DNA of 64,000 nt from NCBI GenBank assembly GCA_023388495.1, contig JAEWGC010000039.1, forward strand, positions 124,001 through 188,000, written 5' to 3'. Below, in pieces: positions 7,353 through 16,248 of the stretch. Each line of letters opens with the position of its first letter. Position 1 is the stretch's first letter. Both the position numbers and the translations under genes were made by a program. The notes beneath the pieces were generated by a model that saw only the letters and a list, made by a program, of their open reading frames with translations, had not been told where the DNA came from and searched no databases. Origin of the DNA: Bacillota bacterium. Its GTDB lineage: Bacteria; Bacillota; Clostridia; Tissierellales; Tissierellaceae.

Positions 7353-8369
7353 ATGGCAATAAAAAAGATAGGTTCGCAAACAGTTAAATTTATGAACCCA
7401 CCTTCAATAGTAAGTACCTATACTATAGTAGGACCAAAAGAAGGTGAGGGACCTCTTAAAGATTATTTCGATATGATATTAGAAGACGATATGTGGGGGC
7501 AAGAATCCTTTGAAAAATCTGAGGCTAAGATACAGGAAGAAGCTATAAAAGCAGCACTTTCTAACGGGAAATTGACTAATCAGGATATAGATTATTTACT
7601 TTCAGGAGATTTGTTAAATCAAATAATTTCTTCTGCATATACAGCAAGGTCTCTTAGTATACCATATTACGGACTTTATGGTGCGTGTTCTACTATGACA
7701 GAGTCTTTATCTCTTGGAGCTATGCTTGTAGATGGTGGTTTTGCTAGTAAAGTCGTATGTGCTACATCTAGTCACTTCAGTTCGGCGGAAAGACAATTTA
7801 GATTTCCATTAGAATATGGAAATCAGAGGAAGTTTTCTGCTCAATGGACTGTTACAGGTGCTGGAGCTACTATTCTTTCAGATACTGGAACAGGGCCTTA
7901 TGTAACCTATGCAACTCCAGGGAAGATTATTGATATGGGTATAAAGCAAGCGGATAATATGGGAGCGGCCATGGCACCAGCAGCAATAGACACATTGATT
8001 AATCATTTTAAAGATACAGGTTATTCACCAGCAGATTATGATTTAATAGTATCAGGAGATTTAGGTAAAGTAGGAAAGGACATAGTATTAGATTTGATGA
8101 AGAAGGAAGGATATGATTTATCTGGTGTATATACGGATTGTGGAGTAGAGATATTCCATAGTGAACAAGATACCCATGCAGGAGGGTCTGGATGTGGATG
8201 TGCTGCAGTTGTATTAAATGGATATATTTATAAAGAGATGATGAAAGGAAAATTTAATAGAGTGCTTGTTATGGCTACTGGGGCTCTTCACTCAACAACT
8301 ATAAATCAACAGGGTGAATCTATTCCAGGAATAGCTCATGCAGTTACAATAGATAGAAATAGAAGTTAG
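7353..8369 (+). CDS. spoVAD: Stage V sporulation protein AD
   Basis: A 338-residue thiolase-fold protein that binds dipicolinic acid on the SpoVA complex. YYGLYGACSTMTESLSLGAMLVDGGFA, the CATSSHFSSAERQFRFPLEYG block and HAGGSGCGCAAVVLNGYI are conserved in SpoVAD. The ATG at 7353 is preferred to the TTG one codon upstream. It follows spoVAC by three bases and precedes spoVAE by 12. Confidence 0.95.
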   Translation: MAIKKIGSQTVKFMNPPSIVSTYTIVGPKEGEGPLKDYFDMILEDDMWGQESFEKSEAKIQEEAIKAALSNGKLTNQDIDYLLSGDLLNQIISSAYTARSLSIPYYGLYGACSTMTESLSLGAMLVDGGFASKVVCATSSHFSSAERQFRFPLEYGNQRKFSAQWTVTGAGATILSDTGTGPYVTYATPGKIIDMGIKQADNMGAAMAPAAIDTLINHFKDTGYSPADYDLIVSGDLGKVGKDIVLDLMKKEGYDLSGVYTDCGVEIFHSEQDTHAGGSGCGCAAVVLNGYIYKEMMKGKFNRVLVMATGALHSTTINQQGESIPGIAHAVTIDRNRS

Positions 8370-8381
8370 AGGGGTGGTTAA

Positions 8382-8738
8382 ATGGAATATATTAAGGCTT
8401 TTGTAGTAGGAGGTCTAATATGTGTAGTTGGTCAAGTTATATTAGATAATACTAAATTAACTCCAGCTCATATATTAGTTTCCTTTCTCACAGCAGGAGT
8501 TGTATTAGGTGGCCTTGGGATATATGAACCTATTGCTAAGTTTGGTGGGGCAGGAGCTACGGTTCCAATAATAGGATTTGGCAATGCATTAGCTCAAGGG
8601 GCCATAGAGGGTGCTAAGACAAAGGGAATCATAGGGGCATTTACTGGGGGAATAACAGCAACGGCTGGAGGAGTAGCTGCTGCTATCCTCTTTGGATATA
8701 TAGCAGCACTATTATTTAAACCAAAAACGAAAAACTAA
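8382..8738 (+). CDS. spoVAE: Stage V sporulation protein AE
   Basis: A 118-residue membrane protein homologous to SpoVAC but lacking its N-terminal segment, the SpoVAEb type. GAGATVPIIGFGNALAQGAIEG is the core motif. It is the last gene of the operon; there is no spoVAF or germination receptor gene after it. The bidirectional terminator begins within its final codons. Confidence 0.92.
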   Translation: MEYIKAFVVGGLICVVGQVILDNTKLTPAHILVSFLTAGVVLGGLGIYEPIAKFGGAGATVPIIGFGNALAQGAIEGAKTKGIIGAFTGGITATAGGVAAAILFGYIAALLFKPKTKN

Positions 8739-8760
8739 GGTATAACCTTAGTTTTCGTTT
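8723..8760. terminator. Bidirectional terminator between spoVAE and the PBP gene
   Basis: AAAACTAAGG and CCTTAGTTTT pair around TATAA, flanked by an A-rich left side and a T-rich right side, so it can work in both directions. It overlaps the 3' ends of both convergent genes. Confidence 0.8.
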
Positions 8761-11666
8761 CCGTTTTCAGATTCATTATTGTTATCTTCGTCATCTTCCC
8801 ATGGAAGTGGCGGGAATAGATAATCATCTTCATTAGGATTTTCTGGTATTACTGTACTTTCATTATGCTCATCACAGATTTCAGTTGGTACAGTATATTG
8901 ATAGTCTGTAGGTGCTATTCCATTATGTTCTTCTGGGAAATAAGGTGGGGTACGGTCTATAAATACTTTAGTTACCTTATTTTCAGGAGGACAATATTCG
9001 TTAGCTAGTTTACCAGTAGAACTATCTATAGTAGCTTCAACGTGGACATCACAATAGTCTTTAGGCTCTGTACCTTTAACAAATATTTCAGATTTAACAG
9101 TGCTTCCTCTAGGATCAAGAGTACAAAGTTCTGTTGGTAGCTTACCAGATACAGTACACACATTTACTGTTACAATACCATTAGGTTTATCAAAGGATTT
9201 TTTACCTTCTAGTCCTTCATGCATTCTAGTCATTATATGTTGCCACAATTGTGCGGCAGTACCACTACTCTTTGTAAGGGTGATCTTAGGTGAATCATTG
9301 CCTATCCATGTAGCTGAAACATAGTATGGAGTAAATCCAACGAACCAAATATCTGCTTGGTTTTGTGTTGTACCAGTTTTACCCCCTACTGCCATATTAG
9401 AGAGTTTAGCTCTTCCAGCAATACCATTAGATACTGTTGTTCTCAAGATATCTGACATTATATAAGCTACCTGAGGTGATACTACTATGTTTTCCTTTGG
9501 TGTATTATCAATTAATGTATTACCATTTTTATCTTCAATTTTAGTAAAAGCTATAGGTTCTATATATATACCGCCATTAGCTATGGCACCGTATGCGGCA
9601 GTTAATTCTAGTGGAGTTATTCCCTTTGTCATACCTCCTAAACCTAAAGATGCTAAGGTTTCATCATTGGTAACTCTGTTTTCCTTAGCAGTAACAAAGC
9701 TATCATTTTCTGGGTCTGTTTTGCTAATGATACCTAACTTTTCTAAGTATGACATGGAAGTCTTTATTCCAATAGCATCTACAGTTTTAACTGCATTTAC
9801 GTTTCCAGATTGTTCAACGGAACGTCTTAATGTTTGAAGACCTCTATATCTATCTTTATACCAGTTCTTAGGCCATAGCTGGCCATTTGCATAGAAAGGA
9901 GTATCATCTATAGGGGTTGCAGCTGTAAATCCATTATCCAATGCTGGTAAATAAGCAGCTATTGGTTTCATAGCTGAACCAGGCTGTCTTTGTGATGCAG
10001 TAGCTCTATTTAATATTCTAGAGCCCTCAATATCCCTACCTCCAACTAAAGCCTTAATCTGACCTGTTCTATAGTCTAAAAGAACTGTAGCAGATTGAGG
10101 TTGTACAATACCGTCCTTTGATATAAAGAAATATTTATCACTTATTAGTAGATTGCCATTTTCATCAACTCTATAGAAATCTTTGTTATTGTTTAAGTAA
10201 GCACTAGATATTTTAATTTCTTTACTATCAGACACATTATAATTTTCTTCTGGTATGACTATAGAACCGACAGTATGTGCTACTAAATTTTTTCTATCGT
10301 CTATAGTATAATAGTCTGCCACATCTATATGCTTTGGATATGGAGTAAGCTTTTTATTTTTAATAAATAAGTTATTATCTCTAAATTCATATGTGCCTTT
10401 GTCGATGATCAGTTCAAAATTTTCGGTAATCAAATTATCTCGTTGATAGTAAATAACACTACCCTTATCATCGATAACATCTTTTGCTTTATTTAATCTC
10501 CAATCTACTAAAATAGGTCCCTTTATTTTCTCGGGATTACCTACTAATATTTCTGTAAAGTTGTTATATACATCTTCAAGTTCTCTTTGAAGCTTGACAT
10601 CCATAGTAGAGTATATTTTTAATCCACCAGTGAATAGTTCATCTTGAGCCTGTTCTTTTGTATATCCTAGTCTTTCCATTAAGGCGTTTACAGCTTGTGT
10701 TTTAACATAGTCTGCAAAGTAAGAGGAAATACTATCTATTTTCTTTTGTCCAGGTTTTAAGATTTCTTTAATGTTTTCATTTAATGCTTCTTCATATTCT
10801 GATTCTGTAATTTTACCTAGTTTTAACATTTGAGCAAGCACAATTTTTTGTCTTTTTACAGCCTCTTCATTATATATTGCTATATATTTTTCACCAAGAA
10901 TATCTAACCTTCCAACTTCATAATGCTTTGTACTATCAAAGTTCTCAGGTCGTACAGTGTGATAAGGTGCATATTTAGTAGGGGATTTTACTATTCCAGC
11001 AAATAATGCTGCTTCGGCAATTGTAAGGTCACCTACATCTTTAGAAAAATAAGTTTGTGAAGCTTCTTGAACACCATAAGCACCTTGACCTAAATTAATT
11101 CTATTCAAATAGGCTTCAAGTATTTGATCTTTTGTTAGAACCTTTTCAATTTTAAGAGCTAAATAAGCCTCTTTAATTTTTCTATCCCAAGATTTTTCCA
11201 GTGTTAAATAGACGTTTCTGGCCAACTGCTGAGTTATTGTACTAGCCCCTCTTACAGCAGAACCAGCCTTTAAATTATCCATGGCAGAAGACACAATACC
11301 CTTAGGGTCTACACCAATATGAGTTTCAAATCTTTCATCCTCTATGGCAATGAACGCGTCTCTAAGATATTTAGGCATTTGGTTTATTTTGACCACTGTT
11401 CTAAATTCATTAGTAGATGATTGAATTTTTTCTATAAGATTTCCATCAGTATCGTATATAGTAGATGTTAAATCCAAGGAAGCATTAACCTTTGATGGGT
11501 CAATATCTGGAGCATCCTTTAGAATAGAAAGTACCACACCAATTACCACACCACCTGCTATAACAGATAGCATTAAAAATACAACTAAAAATATCTTTAA
11601 AGATTTAAAAATGGTTTTTTTAGTGGAACCTTTCTTTTTCTTCTTATTATCATTGTTATTATCCAT
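8748..11666 (-). CDS. Class A penicillin-binding protein (PBP1A family), bifunctional
   Basis: A 972-residue transglycosylase-transpeptidase that polymerises and crosslinks peptidoglycan. A lysine-rich cytoplasmic N-terminus and one membrane helix (about 24-48) precede the GT51 domain with EDERFETHIG (catalytic Glu109) and RGASTITQQLARN. The transpeptidase carries SAMK (Ser564), SGN and KTGTT. The C-terminus is a long extension with several Cys (VNVCTVSGKLPTELC and DYCDVHVE) and a Pro/Asp/Glu-rich tail. AAGGAGG precedes the ATG. It is a single gene convergent with spoVAE. The family call is firm; which PBP1 paralogue it is cannot be said. Confidence 0.93.
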   Translation of the reverse strand: MDNNNDNKKKKKGSTKKTIFKSLKIFLVVFLMLSVIAGGVVIGVVLSILKDAPDIDPSKVNASLDLTSTIYDTDGNLIEKIQSSTNEFRTVVKINQMPKYLRDAFIAIEDERFETHIGVDPKGIVSSAMDNLKAGSAVRGASTITQQLARNVYLTLEKSWDRKIKEAYLALKIEKVLTKDQILEAYLNRINLGQGAYGVQEASQTYFSKDVGDLTIAEAALFAGIVKSPTKYAPYHTVRPENFDSTKHYEVGRLDILGEKYIAIYNEEAVKRQKIVLAQMLKLGKITESEYEEALNENIKEILKPGQKKIDSISSYFADYVKTQAVNALMERLGYTKEQAQDELFTGGLKIYSTMDVKLQRELEDVYNNFTEILVGNPEKIKGPILVDWRLNKAKDVIDDKGSVIYYQRDNLITENFELIIDKGTYEFRDNNLFIKNKKLTPYPKHIDVADYYTIDDRKNLVAHTVGSIVIPEENYNVSDSKEIKISSAYLNNNKDFYRVDENGNLLISDKYFFISKDGIVQPQSATVLLDYRTGQIKALVGGRDIEGSRILNRATASQRQPGSAMKPIAAYLPALDNGFTAATPIDDTPFYANGQLWPKNWYKDRYRGLQTLRRSVEQSGNVNAVKTVDAIGIKTSMSYLEKLGIISKTDPENDSFVTAKENRVTNDETLASLGLGGMTKGITPLELTAAYGAIANGGIYIEPIAFTKIEDKNGNTLIDNTPKENIVVSPQVAYIMSDILRTTVSNGIAGRAKLSNMAVGGKTGTTQNQADIWFVGFTPYYVSATWIGNDSPKITLTKSSGTAAQLWQHIMTRMHEGLEGKKSFDKPNGIVTVNVCTVSGKLPTELCTLDPRGSTVKSEIFVKGTEPKDYCDVHVEATIDSSTGKLANEYCPPENKVTKVFIDRTPPYFPEEHNGIAPTDYQYTVPTEICDEHNESTVIPENPNEDDYLFPPLPWEDDEDNNNESENGNEN

Positions 11667-11705
11667 AAATTTACCTCCTTAATTGAGAAAAGGCTTAACT
11701 AACTA

Positions 11706-11734
11706 ATTATAACATATAAATATAATAATGTTAA
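11706..11734 (-). promoter_or_regulatory. Sigma-A type promoter of the class A PBP gene
   Basis: On the minus strand TTAACA (11734-11729) and TATAAT (11711-11706) are separated by 17 bases, about 40 bases before the start codon. Confidence 0.55.
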
Positions 11735-11777
11735 TATTTACGGCCCTTAAATAATTATTACAATAAGGTAACGAAAC

Positions 11778-11807
11778 AAATATTAATATTAATTTCTATC
11801 ATATATT
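11778..11807 (+). promoter_or_regulatory. Sigma-E-like promoter of yunB (candidate)
   Basis: AAATATT at 11778-11784, 15 bases, then CATATATT at 11800-11807. The mother-cell sigma-E pattern is KMATATT-N14/15-CATACANT, so two positions differ. yunB is a sporulation gene, which agrees. Confidence 0.45.
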
Positions 11808-11825
11808 AGTATAGGAGGGATTGAA

Positions 11826-12491
11826 ATGAGAAAGGTAACTATTAGATTGATTCATAAACTTAAGGAAAGAAGGGGTATAGTCTTACTTGTGATCATTATT
11901 TCATCTATCCTGTATCTATATTTTTATGTAGATAAGAACATCAAACCAACTTTAGTGGCTCTGGCTGAAATAAGAGCAAAGTCTGTAACTACAAAAGCAA
12001 TAAATGATACTATTAAGACAAAGATAAAGAATGATATCCAGTATGATGATTTGATTCTAATAAGATACGACAACAATGGAAAGGTAACCTTAGTTCAGGC
12101 AAACATGATAATGATGAACGCTATAGCTGCAGATGTTGCACTAGAGGTTCAAGAACAATTAAGAAACTTATCTAAAAACAAAGTAGATGTACCACTTAGT
12201 AATGCCTTTCATAGGCAGATTCTTCGTCTTCCAAGTATAAAACTAGAAATACAACCTCAAGGTTCTGTGAATGTTGACTTTGCTACAGAGTTTGAAGAGG
12301 CTGGGATAAATCAAACTCGTCATAGAATATATTTAATTGTAATGACTGATATAAGAATGATTATTCCATTGGCATCGGAAACCCTTAGGATTACTACCAA
12401 TATACCTATTGCAGAAACCGTTGTAATAGGTGAAGTTCCAGAACAATATATTTCTATTCCAAAGGAAGATATAAACAATATAATTAGATAA
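11826..12491 (+). CDS. yunB: Sporulation protein YunB
   Basis: A 221-residue protein with one N-terminal membrane helix (about 18-34) and a soluble domain. ANMIMMNAIAADVALEVQEQL and the HRIYLIVMTDIRMIIPLASETLRITTNIPIAETVVIGEVPEQY block match the YunB family, needed for normal sporulation in Bacillus; its biochemical role is unknown. GGAGGG precedes the ATG, and a sigma-E-like promoter lies upstream, suggesting mother-cell expression. Confidence 0.85.
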   Translation: MRKVTIRLIHKLKERRGIVLLVIIISSILYLYFYVDKNIKPTLVALAEIRAKSVTTKAINDTIKTKIKNDIQYDDLILIRYDNNGKVTLVQANMIMMNAIAADVALEVQEQLRNLSKNKVDVPLSNAFHRQILRLPSIKLEIQPQGSVNVDFATEFEEAGINQTRHRIYLIVMTDIRMIIPLASETLRITTNIPIAETVVIGEVPEQYISIPKEDINNIIR

Positions 12492-12557
12492 GTTTGCATA
12501 AAAATGGTATAATAATACTAACAGGAAAATATTTGAAGGGATATAGGAGTTGATAAA

Positions 12558-13841
12558 TTGAATCAAGAAACAGCTAATATGGAGAGAGTTCTTATTGTTG
12601 GTGTAGAGCTTGATAGGGATACAATCGATATTGAAAATTCATTAGATGAACTAGAAGAATTGGTAAAGGCAGCTGGAGGGGTAGTAGTTTCTAGAGTAAT
12701 ACAAAAGAAAGAAAGCATAAATGCAGCGTATTTTATAGGTACAGGAAAGGCAGAAGAGATTAAAAACTATTGTGAGGAACTTGATATAACAACAGTGGTT
12801 TTTAATGATGAATTGTCAGGGGCACAGTTAAGAAACTTAGAAAAAGTTATTGATAGAAAAATTGTTGATAGAACAAATTTGATATTAGATATTTTTGCTA
12901 ATAGGGCTAATTCAAAAGAAGGAAAATTGCAGGTAAAATTAGCTCAGCTCAAATATAGACTCCCTAGATTAATTGGATTTAGAGATTATCTATCTAGAGA
13001 AGGTGGAGGAATCGGAACTAGAGGACCAGGAGAGCAAAAGCTAGAAACAGATAGAAGACATATTTTAAGAGAAGTAGATAATATAGAAAAGCAGCTAAGG
13101 GAAGTAGAACAAAATAGGGAAGTAAAAAGAAAAAAGAGAGAAGATTCAAATCTTCCTATCGTGGCCTTAGTTGGATATACCAACGCTGGAAAATCCACTT
13201 TATTAAATGAATTAATCCAATTTAACGATGAGTATGAGGAGTCAAAACAGGTATTTGTAAAGGATATGCTTTTTGCAACACTAGATACATCTCTAAGACG
13301 TGGAAAGCTTCCAAATGGTCAGGCCTTTTTGTTAACAGATACTGTAGGATTTGTATCTAAGCTTCCTACAAGGTTAATAGAAGCTTTTAAGGGAACTTTA
13401 GAAGAAGTAAAATATGCAGATTTACTGCTTCATGTTGTTGATGCATCTAATAAGGACTTGGACATACAAATTCAAACTACCTATAATATTTTGAAAGACT
13501 TAGAAGTGCTAGACAAGCCTATAGTTACCATCTTCAATAAAATGGATAAAGTAGATATTCATAACCTGTTTTATGACAATAGATATGTAGATAATAAATT
13601 ATTTATTTCAGCTAAAAATGGGGAAAATATAGATAAACTATTAACTACAATAGAAGAACTATTGCCTCAGCAATATAGATTAGTTACTCTTAAAATCCCC
13701 TATGATAAACAAAATATAGTAAATTATTTTCATGATAATTATGAAATAGGTGATTTAGAATATCTAGAGGATGGAACACAATTAAAACTTACTATCAACC
13801 AAATCGACTTGCAAAAATATAAAGAATATATAATTAATTAA
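12558..13841 (+). CDS. hflX: GTPase HflX
   Basis: A 427-residue ribosome-associated GTPase; the family splits or rescues 70S ribosomes, mainly under stress. The N-terminal HflX domain includes AAYFIGTGKAEEI and the conserved SREGGGIGTRGPGEQKLE loop, followed by a coiled-coil. The G domain shows GYTNAGKST (G1), DTVGF (G3) and NKMD (G4). The TTG start at 12558 has AGGAG 8 bases upstream. It appears to stand on its own, 66 bases after yunB. Confidence 0.95.
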   Translation: MNQETANMERVLIVGVELDRDTIDIENSLDELEELVKAAGGVVVSRVIQKKESINAAYFIGTGKAEEIKNYCEELDITTVVFNDELSGAQLRNLEKVIDRKIVDRTNLILDIFANRANSKEGKLQVKLAQLKYRLPRLIGFRDYLSREGGGIGTRGPGEQKLETDRRHILREVDNIEKQLREVEQNREVKRKKREDSNLPIVALVGYTNAGKSTLLNELIQFNDEYEESKQVFVKDMLFATLDTSLRRGKLPNGQAFLLTDTVGFVSKLPTRLIEAFKGTLEEVKYADLLLHVVDASNKDLDIQIQTTYNILKDLEVLDKPIVTIFNKMDKVDIHNLFYDNRYVDNKLFISAKNGENIDKLLTTIEELLPQQYRLVTLKIPYDKQNIVNYFHDNYEIGDLEYLEDGTQLKLTINQIDLQKYKEYIIN

Positions 13842-13905
13842 GAAATTATATTGAATTATTGTGTAAAAGCAACTATTATATAAATAAGAAAAGGAGTTGG
13901 TACCA

Positions 13906-14349
13906 ATGATAATAAGAAACTGTGCTGGTGGAGTTGTATTTAAAGATAGCAAAGTTTTCATCTTAAAAAATGATAAAGATGAATGGGTATTGCCAAAGGG
14001 AAAAATAAGAGATGAGCAATTACCACCAGAAACTGCCATTAATAGAGTTGAATATGAGACAGGTGTTAATGATCCCAAAATAGTATCATCCGCTGGAGAA
14101 ACTGCTTATGAATTCTATTCATTCACAAGGCATCAAGCAGTTTGTAATAAAATTATCTGGTATATAATGGAATCAGAGGATGAAAAGTATTCTGTAAATC
14201 TTGAGGAAGGCTTTAAAGAAGGTGGATTCTATCCAATAGAAGAGGCCATTGATATGATTACTTATAGTCAGGATAAATCCCTTGTCAGTTTATCCTATAA
14301 AAGATATTTAGAATTTAAGGATTATGAAGAAAAGGTAAAATATGCTTAA
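13906..14349 (+). CDS. Nudix-fold protein with a degenerate Nudix box
   Basis: A 147-residue protein whose N-terminus (IIRNCAGGVVFKD...VFILKNDKDEWVLPKGKI) is a normal Nudix beginning. The 23-residue Nudix box position should read G-x5-E-x7-REUxEExGU. Here the first Glu is Gln, the RE pair is Asn-Arg, and the next Glu is Tyr; only the final Glu and the glycines remain. Two of the three usual metal-binding glutamates are therefore missing, so it may bind nucleotides without hydrolysis or use another site. ATG 13906 sits 9 bases after AAGGAG. Function unknown. Confidence 0.75.
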   Translation: MIIRNCAGGVVFKDSKVFILKNDKDEWVLPKGKIRDEQLPPETAINRVEYETGVNDPKIVSSAGETAYEFYSFTRHQAVCNKIIWYIMESEDEKYSVNLEEGFKEGGFYPIEEAIDMITYSQDKSLVSLSYKRYLEFKDYEEKVKYA

Positions 14350-14381
14350 AAAATAGGAGATTATATCTCCTTATTTTTTTA
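14348..14381 (+). terminator. Rho-independent terminator
   Basis: AAATAGGAGA pairs with TCTCCTTATTT around TTATA, followed by T residues, after the Nudix gene. Confidence 0.75.
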
Positions 14382-14398
14382 GTGAGAGGAAGAAGTTT

Positions 14399-15049
14399 AT
14401 GGACAATATTTATAGAACTATATATAGATATGGAGAAGATGAAATTATAATAAATAAATCAAGGTTTATTGGATATGCCATGCCAGTGGAAACTGAAGAG
14501 GAAGCATTGGACTTTATAGAGACGATTAAAACAAAACATAGAGATGCTACTCATAATGTATATGCCTATGTACTAGGGAAAGATAGCAATACCCAGAGAT
14601 TTAGTGATGATGGGGAGCCTTCAGGTACTGCTGGAATACCTGTATTAGAAGTTATTAAGAAAGAAGGTTTAAGAAATACAGTAGTTGTTGTGACTAGATA
14701 TTTTGGAGGAATCAAGCTAGGAACAGGTGGACTTATTAGAGCCTATACAAAAGGGGCAAAAATTGGTTTAGATGCTGGAATAATAATTGATATGGTACTT
14801 CATACTAAAATAAAAATTAGAATTGATTATACCTTATATGGAAAAATAGAGAACTATCTAATGAATGAAGAATATATAGTAGACGATTCAATATTCGATG
14901 ATGCAGTTAATATTTTTGTATATATAGAAGATACAAAGGTAGATAGTTTTTATAAGATCATGGCAGATTTAACAAATGGAAATGCCATATTGGAAAAATT
15001 AGATGAAGAATATATCCCTATAAAGGATGGAAAGAGATTAACTATTTAG
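14399..15049 (+). CDS. YigZ/IMPACT family protein
   Basis: A 216-residue protein with the UPF0029 (IMPACT) N-terminal domain: INKSRFIGYAMPV, HRDATHNVYAYVLG, RFSDDGEPSGTAGIPVLEVI and VTRYFGGIKLGTGGLIRAY are all hallmark stretches. The C-terminal 80 residues form the ferredoxin-like DUF1949 domain. Eukaryotic IMPACT regulates Gcn2; the bacterial role is undetermined, perhaps linked to translation. It has a purine-rich Shine-Dalgarno region and stands between two terminators with the CoA-binding gene. Confidence 0.9.
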   Translation: MDNIYRTIYRYGEDEIIINKSRFIGYAMPVETEEEALDFIETIKTKHRDATHNVYAYVLGKDSNTQRFSDDGEPSGTAGIPVLEVIKKEGLRNTVVVVTRYFGGIKLGTGGLIRAYTKGAKIGLDAGIIIDMVLHTKIKIRIDYTLYGKIENYLMNEEYIVDDSIFDDAVNIFVYIEDTKVDSFYKIMADLTNGNAILEKLDEEYIPIKDGKRLTI

Positions 15050-15094
15050 GTTAATAGAAAATAATCAGGGTATAATTTTATAGAGGTGATAATT

Positions 15095-15496
15095 TTGGAA
15101 GATATGAAAAAAGTAAAAGAAGAAATGCTAAATAAAAAGGTATGGGTTGTAGCAGGAGTAACAGAGAAAAAGGATAGGTTTGGATATAAGATATGGAAAA
15201 CATTAAAGGAATACAATTATGAGACGTATGGTATCAATCCGAACTATGATGAAATCGAAGGAGAAAAGATTTATCATTCAGTTAAGGATTTACCAAAAAA
15301 AGTTGATGTCTTAGATATGGTTGTGCCACCTAAGATAGCTATTCCTACTTTAGAGGAAGCAAAGGAATCTGGAATTGAGTATATATGGTTTCAACCAGGA
15401 ACATATAATGATGAAGTCTTAGATAAGGCAAGGGAATTGGGGTTAAAGGTTCTTTATGATGATTGTGTTTATGCTACTTTAAGAAAGAGTCACTAA
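15095..15496 (+). CDS. CoA-binding (YccU-type) domain protein
   Basis: A 133-residue single-domain Rossmann protein. VWVVAGVTEKKDRFGYKIWKTL is the nucleotide-binding beginning, GINPNYDEIEGEKIYHSVKDLP and MVVPPKIAIPTLEEAKESGIEYIWFQPG are typical of the CoA_binding_2 family. No enzyme activity is established for this family. The TTG at 15095 is preferred because a GTG at 15086 falls within the GAGGTG binding site. Confidence 0.8.
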   Translation: MEDMKKVKEEMLNKKVWVVAGVTEKKDRFGYKIWKTLKEYNYETYGINPNYDEIEGEKIYHSVKDLPKKVDVLDMVVPPKIAIPTLEEAKESGIEYIWFQPGTYNDEVLDKARELGLKVLYDDCVYATLRKSH

Positions 15497-15501
15497 AAGA
15501 T

Positions 15502-15540
15502 AAAGAATAGGTCTAAATAGAGGCCTATTCTTTCTTTTTA
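15502..15540. terminator. Bidirectional terminator
   Basis: AAAGAATAGG pairs with CCTATTCTTT, with A-rich and T-rich flanks. It separates the CoA-binding gene from the convergent transporter pair and overlaps the end of the latter. Confidence 0.75.
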
Positions 15541-15875
15541 AATAATTCATAGGTTCCTATAAGGAGTAAAAATATTCCAAAGAACTTCTTAAGTTTCAAA
15601 GGATCAATTCTAACAGCGAGAAAGGAGCCTACAATAGCACCAAATACTCCTCCCAGAATGATCCATTTAGCAAAGGAGAAATCAAGATTGCCCTTTTTAT
15701 AATGGGTTATTAAGGCTATAATAGCCACAGGAAGAAATACTACTAAATTGACTCCTTGAGCATGTTGCTGTTTAAGATTATAAAATATCACTAAAGAGGG
15801 AATAAGTACTGTGCCTCCACCTATGCCCATCCCGCTTATTATTCCAGATAATAAACCAATTAAAGTTAAAATCAT
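15525..15875 (-). CDS. TSUP (TauE/SafE) family permease, half-size, second subunit
   Basis: About 116 residues with four hydrophobic segments and GMGIGGGTVLIPSLVIF near the N-terminus, the repeat motif of TauE/SafE anion permeases. Usual family members are about 250 residues built from two such halves. This gene starts (ATG 15875) inside the stop of the upstream half with an ATGA overlap, so the two halves are probably translationally coupled and act as a heterodimer. Anion substrate (sulfite, sulfonates, others) cannot be told. A TTG at 15881 is an alternative start. Confidence 0.8.
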   Translation of the reverse strand: MILTLIGLLSGIISGMGIGGGTVLIPSLVIFYNLKQQHAQGVNLVVFLPVAIIALITHYKKGNLDFSFAKWIILGGVFGAIVGSFLAVRIDPLKLKKFFGIFLLLIGTYELFKKKE

Positions 15876-16231
15876 TTCCAAATCATCCTTATAGCAGTAT
15901 AGATAATTACACTACCGAATATTTTTCTTAATATATTAATAGGAATTTTATTTAAAGTTTTAGCACCAATATAGGAACCTACAACACCACCTATGGTTAC
16001 TGGAATAACTGTTTTAAATGGTATAGAGCTATTAGTGAAATATATTATAGTGCTTATAATTGATAAAGGAAAAATTATAGATATTGCTGTGGCGTGAGCC
16101 TTATGATCATCGACTCCAAGCATAAAGACTAATGCAGGAACAACTAAGGTTCCTCCACCAGAACCAAATAAACCATTAACAAGTCCAGTTATTAAACCTA
16201 TAGAGATTAATTTTAGTTTTTCTTTGTCCAT
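15872..16231 (-). CDS. TSUP (TauE/SafE) family permease, half-size, first subunit
   Basis: A 119-residue protein with four hydrophobic segments and GLFGSGGGTLVVPALVFMLG, the same motif as its downstream neighbour. It ends in MIWK with a proper stop and needs no frameshift to explain it: the two frames are joined by an ATGA overlap with AAGGA upstream. AAGGAG precedes its ATG. A Fur-family-like palindrome lies just upstream. Half-size TSUP pairs occur in anaerobes to my knowledge, but their transport is little studied. Confidence 0.8.
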   Translation of the reverse strand: MDKEKLKLISIGLITGLVNGLFGSGGGTLVVPALVFMLGVDDHKAHATAISIIFPLSIISTIIYFTNSSIPFKTVIPVTIGGVVGSYIGAKTLNKIPINILRKIFGSVIIYTAIRMIWK

Positions 16232-16248
16232 AAATTACTCCTTTTATG

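Noticed and set aside
12494..12514. Promoter TTGCAT...TATAAT before hflX
   Set aside because: The boxes are only eight bases apart, too close to work together.
15525..16231. A single TSUP gene broken by a frameshift
   Set aside because: Both halves have complete repeats, their own starts and Shine-Dalgarno sites and an ATGA junction, so two genes explain the sequence better.
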